Below are positions 38,201 to 44,998 of a stretch of DNA of 64,000 nucleotides, piece after piece. Location: assembly GCA_947456965.1 (NCBI GenBank), contig CANGTU010000005.1, positions 19,849 through 83,848 on the forward strand, given 5' to 3'. Under the pieces are notes generated by a model. The model did no database searches, was not told where the DNA came from, and was given only the letters and a program-made list of their open reading frames with translations. The position numbers and the translations under genes were made by a program. The stretch is from Flavobacteriales bacterium (lineage in GTDB: Bacteria; Bacteroidota; Bacteroidia; Flavobacteriales_D; Sanyastnellaceae). Position 1 is the stretch's first letter. Every line of letters starts with the position of its first letter.

Positions 38201-39190
38201 CAGGTTGACCAAGTCGTTTTCGATGAACTGAAAATCCTGAAAGGTAGTGCTCAGATGGGTTTCAGGGCCTTCCGGCCAGGTTGACGTGGGTATCCTGAGG
38301 GGGGCTTCATCGTCGATGCGCAGGAAGTAGTAGGCGGAGTCGGAATAGAAATGTTTGCTGTGAAGCCAACGCGACCGGCCGAGGGAAGCGGATTCCCTCA
38401 GCGACCAGCTGTCGGGCCCCTTGCCGTAAAAGAGGATGTAATCAGCAGCGTCGAAGCTGCCATCATTTTCTCCGGCAATGAAGATGGCATTTTTCTGAAT
38501 GTCATCGTAGCGAAATACCGAGTTATCAGCCGGTAACAGGGCGCCCCCATTGCCATACAGATTGATTTGCTGAGGGTCAAGGTTGTCCACATCCACGCCC
38601 AGTTGGGTGAGAAAGCTTCGATCTATCCGGTAAACTCCATCGCGGGAAATGGCGAGCTTGAACCAGGTGCCCTCTTTTAGCACGGAATGCTCGGCAAAAG
38701 GGAAGGGGTCACCGCCCCTGGCAGAAGCGACTGCCGGCCCCTGCTCCGCCTGCAATTTGAAGGAGACGAGCCGCTCTCTCACTCCATTGCGCTCCCGGAT
38801 GGGAATCAGTTGGAGAAGGAGATAGGGATCGCCGCCTGCATCCGAAAGCGTAACCCGAACTGACCAGTCAGCCGGAAGCCTGCCAGCCGGCACATGTTTC
38901 ATGTAAAAATCGGGGAGGGGGGTAACCTCCTCCGCCAAAAACCGGTATGAGGGAAACTGGAGCGGCCTGTCGAGAGGAAGGCGATAATAAAAAACGGGAA
39001 ACTGCGTCTCCTCGTCAATATGGGCACCTGCAAAGAAGTAATCCCCAGGCCTGGAGCCGGTAATGGGCTGAATATCAGACCAGGGGATATCTGCTGTGAT
39101 CACACGCGAACCGTCTTCCTGCGCATGAACAGGGAAGGCAATAAAGAACAAGATAACCCCGAAAAGGGCATGGGGCAGGCGAGAATTCAT
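35297..39190 (-). CDS. porU: PorU, T9SS C-terminal-signal peptidase/sortase
   Basis: 1297 residues from ATG 39190 (MNSRLPHALFGVILFFIAFPVHAQ); the longer frame upstream would overlap the divergent porP-like gene. PorU is a gingipain-type C25 cysteine protease on the outer-membrane surface that removes cargo CTDs and attaches the proteins to A-LPS or an equivalent. The catalytic pair is visible as His808 in YIGHGGERGW and Cys842 in LTATCEMARF. The C-terminal region holds Ig-like strands and a CTD-like FlgD segment (LNYPNPFTTSTSFFFEH, GVYVYRLEVANPEGKRAEKY). Followed by porV and ispF on the same strand. Very secure. Confidence 0.95.
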   Translation of the reverse strand: MNSRLPHALFGVILFFIAFPVHAQEDGSRVITADIPWSDIQPITGSRPGDYFFAGAHIDEETQFPVFYYRLPLDRPLQFPSYRFLAEEVTPLPDFYMKHVPAGRLPADWSVRVTLSDAGGDPYLLLQLIPIRERNGVRERLVSFKLQAEQGPAVASARGGDPFPFAEHSVLKEGTWFKLAISRDGVYRIDRSFLTQLGVDVDNLDPQQINLYGNGGALLPADNSVFRYDDIQKNAIFIAGENDGSFDAADYILFYGKGPDSWSLRESASLGRSRWLHSKHFYSDSAYYFLRIDDEAPLRIPTSTWPEGPETHLSTTFQDFQFIENDLVNLAKSGREFYGEEFDVNTSQSFTFSFPNTATNVPGSVDFQGVSASVGSASSFTITCQGATGSVTPPAVGTSVTSSVGALGQSTFSFNPTTSSVPVGVSYNKANSEAAGWLDYITVNVTRNLIFAGNQMRIRDSLGIAPGAIARYQLQQAVNVHEVWDITNPLLPARMPVELAGQTMEWKLDHSTLRELVAFRLNGALTPTAVGPLENQDLHALETPDLMIISAPRLVSSAEALAELHREEGLIVHVTTPEIVFNEFSSGNPDVTAFRMLMLMFFRRADGNPEAMPDNLLLFGDGNYLLNKGLQAQRGGNLMVFESDNSLSPIQSYVSDDYFVMLSDDDTASPLGLLDCGVGRIPAGSSSVANAYVNKVRRYLADNTTAQAAGLCVGAEAESPFGNWRNVVTFVSDDQDGNGGPTEPVHLTSSEFIADKVRENHPEYDVVKLYMDAFTQESTPGGERYPEGENRIRERVQNGSLLVTYIGHGGERGWAHERILDIPTITNWSNRFRMPVFLTATCEMARFDDPGFLSSGEILVTNPNGGAIAMLTTTRIVFSGENFQMDTAFFRVALNDASIANLTLGKINQLTKNGVPPGNDSKPNFSLLGDPALRMSYPRYDVYTTSINNLDITTFADTLKSLQEVTISGFIGDLEGNKLSDFNGFVYPTVYDKPSLVSTQNNDGGSVQQFDAHDKIIYRGKASVTGGDFTFRFVVPFDINYTVGNGRISYYADAGNRDAHGANEDFLIGSILTSAELNDVGPLVDVYMNDTLFVSGGITNPTPLLVVRLRDENGINTVGNGIGHDLTAVLDGDTSNPIVLNDYYESDLDTYQSGEVRFQLSGLAPGEHRIAVKAWDVHNNSGEGSIEFVVAESADIALNHVLNYPNPFTTSTSFFFEHNQACELLDVRIQVFTIGGKLVKTIQEQVRQSGFRSEPIAWNGLDDFGDVLAKGVYVYRLEVANPEGKRAEKYEKLVILK

Positions 39191-39219
39191 AATCAATTTC
39201 AAGAGACGAAGCAACGGCA

Positions 39220-39227
39220 CAAACGTA
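39220..39227 (-). promoter_or_regulatory. putative -7 promoter box TACGTTTG for porU
   Basis: On the minus strand TACGTTTG matches TAnnTTTG and ends 29 bases before the porU ATG. No TTG at normal spacing. It shares a 133-base divergent intergenic region with the porP-like promoter. Confidence 0.45.
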
Positions 39228-39259
39228 CTTCGAGTCTCTATATTGTGAGGCTTTTTCCG

Positions 39260-39287
39260 TTTGGAAGGGCATTTTTCCTTAATATTG
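39260..39287 (+). promoter_or_regulatory. putative promoter TTTG-N16-TAATATTG for the porP-like gene
   Basis: TTTG at 39260-39263 and TAATATTG at 39280-39287 (one mismatch to TAnnTTTG), 16 bases apart, 36 bases before the ATG. Spacing is slightly short. Confidence 0.4.
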
Positions 39288-39323
39288 CTGATTCGTTTTT
39301 TACCCTCAAGTAAAAAGACGCGG

Positions 39324-40313
39324 ATGAAGAAGAGAACCACCCTATTGCTACTATCCCTCGCGGTGCTGGCTATTTTACCGTCTACGGCCACCGCTCAGGA
39401 TCCTGAATTTACTCAATTCTATGCCAACCCGTTGTACCTTAATCCGGCCTTCGCCGGAACGGCGCGTTGTCCTCGTTTGGTCATGAACTACCGGAATCAG
39501 TGGCCATCACTGTCCGGGACTTTTGTAACGACCAGCGCAAGCTTTGACCAGCACGTCGAAGCGATACAGGGCGGGGTCGGTCTGCTTGTGTTGAATGACC
39601 GTGCTGCACAGAACACACTGAATACCACTACGGTAAGCGGTATTTACTCGTATCAGCAACCGATTTCCAGGAAATTCTCGCTGAAGGCGGGATTTCAGGC
39701 GACCTACTTCCAGAAGTCACTGGATTGGAGCAAACTCACTTTCGGTGACATGATCGACCCGCGTAAAGGGTTTATTTATGCGACCAATGACGTGCCGCGC
39801 GGCGGAAGGATATCCAATGTGGACTTCAGCGCAGGTCTTCTGGGTTTCAGCGATAAGGTATATGGTGGTATTGCCGTTCATCACCTGAATGAGCCGAACG
39901 AATCCCTTATTGTGGGCACAAGCCGCCTTCCGATGAAGTATACTGCCCACGCAGGTGCAGTGATTCCCATTCAAAGGAGAAGCCGGGACCGGGATGCCAG
40001 CCTGTCCCCGAACATACTCTACCGCCGCCAGGGGGAGTTTCAGCAGCTGAACCTCGGCATGTATGTGAATAAAGGTCCAATCGTGGCCGGCGTTTGGTTC
40101 CGTGGATTGCTTTTCGGAGAGCGATACCGCGATTCCTTCATCACAACCATCGGAATCCAGACTGACGTGATCCGGTTCGGATACAGCTACGATGTGACCA
40201 TTTCCGAGCTCACCCCCTCCACGGGCGGTTCGCATGAGGTGTCACTCGCAATTACGTTCGACTGCAGGCCGAAAAAACCGAAGTTCCGGACAATAGCCTG
40301 TCCGTCCTTCTAG
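39324..40313 (+). CDS. PorP/SprF-family T9SS outer-membrane protein
   Basis: 329 residues from ATG 39324 (MKKRTTLLLLSLAVLAILPSTATAQ). The mature start DPEFTQFYANPLYLNPAFAGT is the classic PorP/SprF signature, followed by LVMNYRNQWPSLSGTFVTTS and barrel strands (GVGLLVLNDRAAQNTLNTTT, LKAGFQATYFQKSLDW, DVIRFGYSYDVTISEL). PorP associates with the periplasmic PorK-PorN ring in Porphyromonas, and SprF paralogues escort particular adhesins in Flavobacterium. Several paralogues per genome are normal, so the exact member is uncertain. Its position directly before gldJ, itself a relative of the PorK/GldK lipoprotein, suggests a shared role in the motor or translocon. Confidence 0.9.
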   Translation: MKKRTTLLLLSLAVLAILPSTATAQDPEFTQFYANPLYLNPAFAGTARCPRLVMNYRNQWPSLSGTFVTTSASFDQHVEAIQGGVGLLVLNDRAAQNTLNTTTVSGIYSYQQPISRKFSLKAGFQATYFQKSLDWSKLTFGDMIDPRKGFIYATNDVPRGGRISNVDFSAGLLGFSDKVYGGIAVHHLNEPNESLIVGTSRLPMKYTAHAGAVIPIQRRSRDRDASLSPNILYRRQGEFQQLNLGMYVNKGPIVAGVWFRGLLFGERYRDSFITTIGIQTDVIRFGYSYDVTISELTPSTGGSHEVSLAITFDCRPKKPKFRTIACPSF

Positions 40314-40357
40314 TTCCTGATCTAATTCACTTACCAATCGTTTCAAAAAAGGAAATC

Positions 40358-42118
40358 ATGAAACCCTGGTCAAATCATATTCAACTGCTTGCACTGGCTT
40401 CGGCGGCGGCTCTTTTTTCCGCATGCGAGACAGATCGCTCCGGAGCTACCGGCTGGACATACAATGACCCCAAGAACGGGGGATTCGAACGCATTGGCTA
40501 TCTGGAGCAGGAGTCCGGTCCCGGTCTCGTCCTGATTGAAGGCGGTACCTTTACCATGGGCCGTGTGGAAGATGATGTGAACTACTCATGGGACAATATC
40601 CCTCGTCGTGTCACTGTATCTTCTTTCTATATGGACGAGACAGAGGTAACCAACCAGTACTGGATTGATTACCTTCACTGGCTCAAACTCATCTATGCTG
40701 ACAGCTATCCTGAAATCATCAATCGCGCTCTCCCAGATACGCTCGTATGGAGGGAGAAAATGGAGTACAATGAGCCGTTTGTGGAATACTACCTCCGGCA
40801 TCCTGCCTATCAGGATTACCCTGTTGTTGGGGTGAGCTGGCTTCAGGCCAATGACTATTGTGCATGGCGCACAGACCGGGTAAACGAGGTCATTCTGGTT
40901 CGTGAAGGATTGTTGGTGCATAACCCGACAGCACAGGTAGATGAGGAACACTTCACGACCGAGACCTACCTGAATGGTCAGTATGAGGGAGAGGCCGCGG
41001 CTGATGGTATTGCTGATGTAAACCCGAAGGGATCTGGCTTCCGTCGAGTCCGGATGCAGGATGGTATCCTGCTGCCCCGCTATCGTCTTCCGACCGAAGC
41101 GGAATGGGAATACGCAGCTCTCGGACTGATCGGAAATTCCTTCCAGGAACTGGTAACAGACCGCAAGACGTATCCGTGGAATGGGCACTATGTCCGAAAC
41201 GATGATCCTTCAGGTCGCTTCTTCGGAACCATCCGGGCAAACTTCGTGAGGGGTTCCGGTGACCTGATGGGTGTAGCCGGTGACCTCAATGATGCCGGTG
41301 ATATCACCGTTCCTGTGTACACCTATCCCCCAAACGATTACGGGCTTTACAACATGGCCGGCAACGTTTCCGAATGGGTCATGGATGTATATCGCCCGCT
41401 TTCTCCGGAGGATAAGAGCGAGTTTCGCCCGTTCCGTGGAAATGTTTACCAGACCCGGGTGCTCAATAGTGATGGAACGGTTGCCGATAAATACGATTAC
41501 AACGTTTATGATATCGCCGGCGTGAATCGCTTCTTCCTTGAATACCAGAAGCAGGCCGCAACCCGCCTCACCGCGGAAGACCTTACCTTGATTGACCAGG
41601 GTGTTCAGAAAATGGAGCAGGCTAAGGAGAAGGAAAAGGAACGCAAGATCGATGAAGCTCAGGCACTCATGCAGGAAGTCATGGACCTCGTGACAAGCTC
41701 CGAATCGCCCATTGCTCCGGACCTTCGCGATGGAATGGCTGATTACATCAGCAATACAGCGGGAACCCAAAAGATGCGTGATGTGAGCATTGAGGAGAAT
41801 ATCGATCGCCGCAACTACCGAAAAGCGGACAACATTGACTATCAGGATGGTGATTTTCAAAGCAGCATTTACTTCTATGACGCCTCCTATGAGACCGATA
41901 ATAACCGGATGTATGAATGGGGGCAAACAACCCTGGTCAACAACCGGGCTCGGGTCTATAAGGGCGGTAGCTGGAGAGACCGCGCTTATTTCACAATCCC
42001 AGGTACCCGTCGCTTCCTCGACGAACGGCGTTCTACCTCAACGATCGGTTTCCGTTGTGCCATGACCCGCGTGGGTAGCCCCACTGGTATTGGTACCCGC
42101 GGTGATGACCGCAGGTAA
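40358..42118 (+). CDS. gldJ: GldJ, gliding-motility / T9SS lipoprotein
   Basis: 586 residues. Start ATG 40358 has a good AAAAAAGGAAATC upstream. The lipobox is LFSAC with Cys22. The formylglycine-generating-enzyme-like (FGE-sulfatase) fold begins LVLIEGGTFTMGRVEDDVN and includes FYMDETEVTNQYWIDYLHWL, YPVVGVSWLQANDYCAWRTD, LPTEAEWEYAALG, YNMAGNVSEWVMDVY and the C-terminal GSWRDRAYF and STIGFRCAM. The GWTYNDPKNGGFERIGYLEQ lead and TDRVNE sequence point to GldJ rather than the shorter GldK. GldJ stabilises GldK and is needed for gliding and T9SS in Flavobacterium. A strongly charged helical insertion (about residues 405-455, EQAKEKEKERKIDEAQALM) sits within the fold. A terminator follows. Confidence 0.93.
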   Translation: MKPWSNHIQLLALASAAALFSACETDRSGATGWTYNDPKNGGFERIGYLEQESGPGLVLIEGGTFTMGRVEDDVNYSWDNIPRRVTVSSFYMDETEVTNQYWIDYLHWLKLIYADSYPEIINRALPDTLVWREKMEYNEPFVEYYLRHPAYQDYPVVGVSWLQANDYCAWRTDRVNEVILVREGLLVHNPTAQVDEEHFTTETYLNGQYEGEAAADGIADVNPKGSGFRRVRMQDGILLPRYRLPTEAEWEYAALGLIGNSFQELVTDRKTYPWNGHYVRNDDPSGRFFGTIRANFVRGSGDLMGVAGDLNDAGDITVPVYTYPPNDYGLYNMAGNVSEWVMDVYRPLSPEDKSEFRPFRGNVYQTRVLNSDGTVADKYDYNVYDIAGVNRFFLEYQKQAATRLTAEDLTLIDQGVQKMEQAKEKEKERKIDEAQALMQEVMDLVTSSESPIAPDLRDGMADYISNTAGTQKMRDVSIEENIDRRNYRKADNIDYQDGDFQSSIYFYDASYETDNNRMYEWGQTTLVNNRARVYKGGSWRDRAYFTIPGTRRFLDERRSTSTIGFRCAMTRVGSPTGIGTRGDDRR

Positions 42119-42140
42119 TACCTGATCCGAAAATGATCTC

Positions 42141-42172
42141 AAAGGCCCCGGTAATCCGGGGCCTTTATTTTT
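42141..42172 (+). terminator. intrinsic terminator between gldJ and murF
   Basis: An 11-bp perfect stem (AAAGGCCCCGG / CCGGGGCCTTT) with a TAAT loop is followed by ATTTTT. It ends only 5 bases before the murF ATG, so gldJ and murF are probably separated transcriptionally or read through in part. Confidence 0.9.
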
Positions 42173-42177
42173 GTCCC

Positions 42178-43458
42178 ATGTCCGAACTCCTCCTTGATAC
42201 CTTCCTTCGCTGCCGAAAGGTGACCACCGACTCGCGAAATCTCGATCCGGGAGCTATCTTTTTTGCCCTGCGCGGCGAGCACTTCAATGGCAATGATTTC
42301 TCCGGAAAGGCCCTGGATGCAGGTTGTCCGCTGGTGGTGGTGGATGAGGAAATCAATAGGACAGATCAGCGGATATGCCGGGTGCCGAGCGTGCTGGAGT
42401 CCCTTCAGCAGCTTGCTCTGGCCTATCGTAGAACTTTCCAGATTCCGGTTTTGGCCATTACTGGAAGCAATGGAAAGACTACCACCAAGGAGCTCATTCG
42501 CGATGTCCTAGCCAGAAAATTCGTCGTTCATGCCACGGCCGGAAACCTGAATAACCATATCGGTATTCCGCTGACGCTCCTGTCCATGCCCGCCAACACC
42601 ACATTCGCTGTTATTGAAATGGGAGCCAACCACCAGCGGGAAATCTCTGGATACTGCTCCTTTACCGAACCGGATTATGGACTCATTACGAACATTGGGA
42701 AGGCCCATCTTGAAGGTTTCGGTGGTATTCAAGGCGTTAAGAAGGGGAAGAAAGAGCTTTACGATTACCTGTCAGCCAGAGGAAAGGTCATATTCGCCAA
42801 CACGGAGCTGCCCGAACTGGCAGAGGTTACCAGAGCCATGGATGTGGTGGCCTATGGACTCGGAACCGGGGGACAACACCTGGAGGAATTCCCGGGTCAT
42901 AGTATGCTTCGATTCCGGTGTATTCTGGATGCCGGATTCACCGCCGTGGTGCAAACTCATCTGGCGGGGAGTTACAACCTCTGGAATGTCGCATCAGCCC
43001 TGGCGGTAGGTCGGTACTTCGGAGTAGCGGCGGAGGATATCATCGAAGCCATCAGCAGGTACGTGCCCGAAAATAACCGGTCACAGGTTGTGCATACCGA
43101 TCACAATGAAGTGGTGATGGACGCCTACAATGCCAACCCCACCAGTATGGAACACGCCTTGCGCTCGCTGGCATCAGGTGACCGGTCGCGTGCATACTTT
43201 CTCATTGGCGATATGCGTGAGTTGGGAGAGGAAGGCCCTGCGGAGCATCGCAGGATTGCCGAACTGGCTCATGAACTAGGGTTACAGGGCATATGCGTAG
43301 GGCCTATATTCACTGAAGCAGCGGGTGACCTCTTTCCGGTGTTTGCCACTCCGGCTGAAGCCCGGGAATATCTCCTCAGCGTGCCATTGAATGATCGCAG
43401 GATTCTGCTCAAGGGTTCACGAGGTATCCGCATGGAGGTCCTTCGGGATGTATTGTAG
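42178..43458 (+). CDS. murF: UDP-N-acetylmuramoyl-tripeptide--D-alanyl-D-alanine ligase
   Basis: 426 residues from ATG 42178 (MSELLLDTFLRC). MurF adds D-Ala-D-Ala to the UDP-MurNAc tripeptide, the last cytoplasmic step of peptidoglycan precursor synthesis. Landmarks: the N-terminal substrate domain with VTTDSRNLDPGAIFFALRGE, ATP P-loop ITGSNGKTTTKELI (about residues 92-105), carbamylated-Lys/Mg region AVIEMGANHQREISGYCSFTEP, ITNIGKAHLEGFGG, and C-terminal VVMDAYNANPTSMEHAL. Length is typical. No normal leader is visible, because the ATG is 5 bases after the terminator stem tail. Confidence 0.96.
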   Translation: MSELLLDTFLRCRKVTTDSRNLDPGAIFFALRGEHFNGNDFSGKALDAGCPLVVVDEEINRTDQRICRVPSVLESLQQLALAYRRTFQIPVLAITGSNGKTTTKELIRDVLARKFVVHATAGNLNNHIGIPLTLLSMPANTTFAVIEMGANHQREISGYCSFTEPDYGLITNIGKAHLEGFGGIQGVKKGKKELYDYLSARGKVIFANTELPELAEVTRAMDVVAYGLGTGGQHLEEFPGHSMLRFRCILDAGFTAVVQTHLAGSYNLWNVASALAVGRYFGVAAEDIIEAISRYVPENNRSQVVHTDHNEVVMDAYNANPTSMEHALRSLASGDRSRAYFLIGDMRELGEEGPAEHRRIAELAHELGLQGICVGPIFTEAAGDLFPVFATPAEAREYLLSVPLNDRRILLKGSRGIRMEVLRDVL

Positions 43459-43466
43459 CCCGAACG

Positions 43467-43474
43467 TACTTTTG
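43467..43474 (+). promoter_or_regulatory. putative -7 promoter box TACTTTTG for tyrS
   Basis: Perfect TAnnTTTG match just after the murF stop and 22 bases before the tyrS ATG. The nearest TTG lies only 11 bases upstream, so no regular -33 box is seen. Confidence 0.45.
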
Positions 43475-43496
43475 TGATCTCAGTCAAGAACCCAAG

Positions 43497-44783
43497 ATGA
43501 AGAGTTTTACAGAGGAGTTGAAGTGGAGAGGTATGCTTCACGATATGATGCCTGGCACAGACGAGCACCTGGCCGCAGGTATCTGCAAGGGATATATCGG
43601 ATTTGACCCGACAGCAGATTCCCTTGGCGTGGGCAACCTCGTTCAGGTCATGACCCTCCTGCACTTCCAGCGGGCCGGACATCAGCCGGTGGCCTTGATT
43701 GGTGGTGCCACAGGGATGGTAGGGGATCCCTCTGGGAAATCAGCCGAGCGCAATCTGCTCGATGAAGAACAGTTGCGCTACAATCAGGAGTGTCAGCAAA
43801 GGCAGATTGAGCGCTTTCTTGATGTACGGGCCGGAGGACAGCCCGTGATGATCGTCAATAACTACGAATGGTTTCGCGAAATGGGCTTCCTCGCCTTCAT
43901 CCGGGATGTTGGGAAGCGCATCACTGTCAACTACATGATGGCGAAGGATTCGGTCAAAAACCGGCTGACCGGCGAGAACCGTGAGGGAATGAGTTTTACC
44001 GAATTCACCTACCAGCTTATTCAAGGCTATGATTTCTACTACCTGTGGAAGCACTATGGTGTCAAGCTCCAGATGGGCGGATCCGACCAATGGGGAAATA
44101 TCACCACCGGAACGGAACTCATCCGGCGTTTGGATGGAGGAGAGGCCTTTGCGCTCACTACTCCCCTGATCAGAAAGGCTGATGGAACCAAGTTTGGAAA
44201 GACGGAAGGAGGAAACATCTGGCTGGATGCGCGGCGCACATCGCCTTATAAGTTCTATCAGTTCTGGCTCAATGCGAGCGACGAGGATGTCAAGACCTAC
44301 CTCCGGATCTTTACGCTTCGCCAGCGCGAGGAGGTCGAGGCTCTGGAGCAGGAACACCAGACTGACCCGGCTTCCAGAGTGCTTCAGCGCGCTCTGGCTG
44401 AGGAGCTGACCAGCAGGATCCATTCTCCGGAAGATCTCCGGCAAGCCGTTGAGGCCTCGCGCATCCTCTTTGGGCAGTCAGCGCCGGAACAGCTGCAAGC
44501 TCTTTCAGAGCGGGATGTTCTGGATGTGTTCGAAGGGGTGCCGCAGGGCAGCATTTCCATCACGGAGATTGAGGCGGGACTCTCTATTACGGATGCCCTT
44601 GTGAAGTCGGGATTCCTGTCTTCCAACAGTGAGGCGCGCCGCGCATTGCAGGAAAACAGCATCAGCGTCAATAAGGATAAGGCCGCTCCCACACGTTCCA
44701 TTGGAACTGATGACCTGCTTGTGGGGAAATATGTCCTGTTGCAGCGGGGCAAGAAAAACTACTTTCTGCTGAAGGCCGAATAG
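43497..44783 (+). CDS. tyrS: tyrosyl-tRNA synthetase (HIGH motif altered)
   Basis: 428 residues. Class Ic synthetase that charges tRNA-Tyr. Visible: GYIGFDPTADSL and GGATGMVGDPSGKSAERNLL of the tyrosine site, ITVNYMMAKDSVKNRL, QLIQGYDFYYLW, MGGSDQWGNITTG, the KMSKS-equivalent KFGKT, and a C-terminal S4 RNA-binding domain (about 360-425, LVKSGFLSSNSEARRAL). The HIGH box normally following PTADSL reads Gly44-Val-Gly-Asn47; the first His, which contacts the ATP gamma phosphate in characterised enzymes, is Gly (GGC). Thr of the PTAD motif is kept. A long hairpin terminator follows. Despite the substitution the protein looks intact and is the only TyrRS in the window. Confidence 0.95.
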   Translation: MKSFTEELKWRGMLHDMMPGTDEHLAAGICKGYIGFDPTADSLGVGNLVQVMTLLHFQRAGHQPVALIGGATGMVGDPSGKSAERNLLDEEQLRYNQECQQRQIERFLDVRAGGQPVMIVNNYEWFREMGFLAFIRDVGKRITVNYMMAKDSVKNRLTGENREGMSFTEFTYQLIQGYDFYYLWKHYGVKLQMGGSDQWGNITTGTELIRRLDGGEAFALTTPLIRKADGTKFGKTEGGNIWLDARRTSPYKFYQFWLNASDEDVKTYLRIFTLRQREEVEALEQEHQTDPASRVLQRALAEELTSRIHSPEDLRQAVEASRILFGQSAPEQLQALSERDVLDVFEGVPQGSISITEIEAGLSITDALVKSGFLSSNSEARRALQENSISVNKDKAAPTRSIGTDDLLVGKYVLLQRGKKNYFLLKAE

Positions 44784-44802
44784 CAAAAAGGTCTTTTCCG
44801 AA

Positions 44803-44840
44803 AAATAAAGCGGGGCCCCGCCAGGAACCCCGCTTTATTT
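44803..44840. terminator. bidirectional hairpin terminator
   Basis: Arms of 13 bp (44803-44815, starting AAATAAAGC, and 44828-44840) enclose a 12-base loop, with A-run and T-run flanks on both strands. It serves tyrS on the plus strand and the LuxE-like unit on the minus strand. Confidence 0.85.
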
Positions 44841-44863
44841 GTTTAGGAAATCATGATTTGGCC

Positions 44864-44998
44864 TCACTCAGCGCGCCGCAAAACGACGGCTTCATAAGAC
44901 CAAAACGGTATATCCGGTAAAGGATGATCGCTTTGTTCTACAATGATAAGACCCGTTTCACGCCCTTTGGTTGCCTTGTGAATAAAATCAAGCCACCA
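44864..44998 (-). pseudogene. 44-codon coding-like fragment without a start codon
   Basis: On the minus strand, in the +1 frame relative to the LuxE-like gene, 44 sense codons run from a stop at 44999-45001 to a TGA at 44864. The peptide contains LDFIHKATKGRETGLIIVEQ and PLPDIPFWSYEAVVLRR, and reads like the end of a folded protein rather than random sequence. No ATG, GTG or TTG opens it in a sensible place. It overlaps the last codons of the LuxE-like gene. It could be the tail of a decayed downstream gene, a frameshifted extension, or a chance frame. I cannot name a family. Confidence 0.35.

Noticed and set aside
39190..39391. Upstream extension of porU into the porP-like gene
   Set aside because: The extension has no signal peptide and overlaps the divergent gene; the clean signal sequence begins at ATG 39190.
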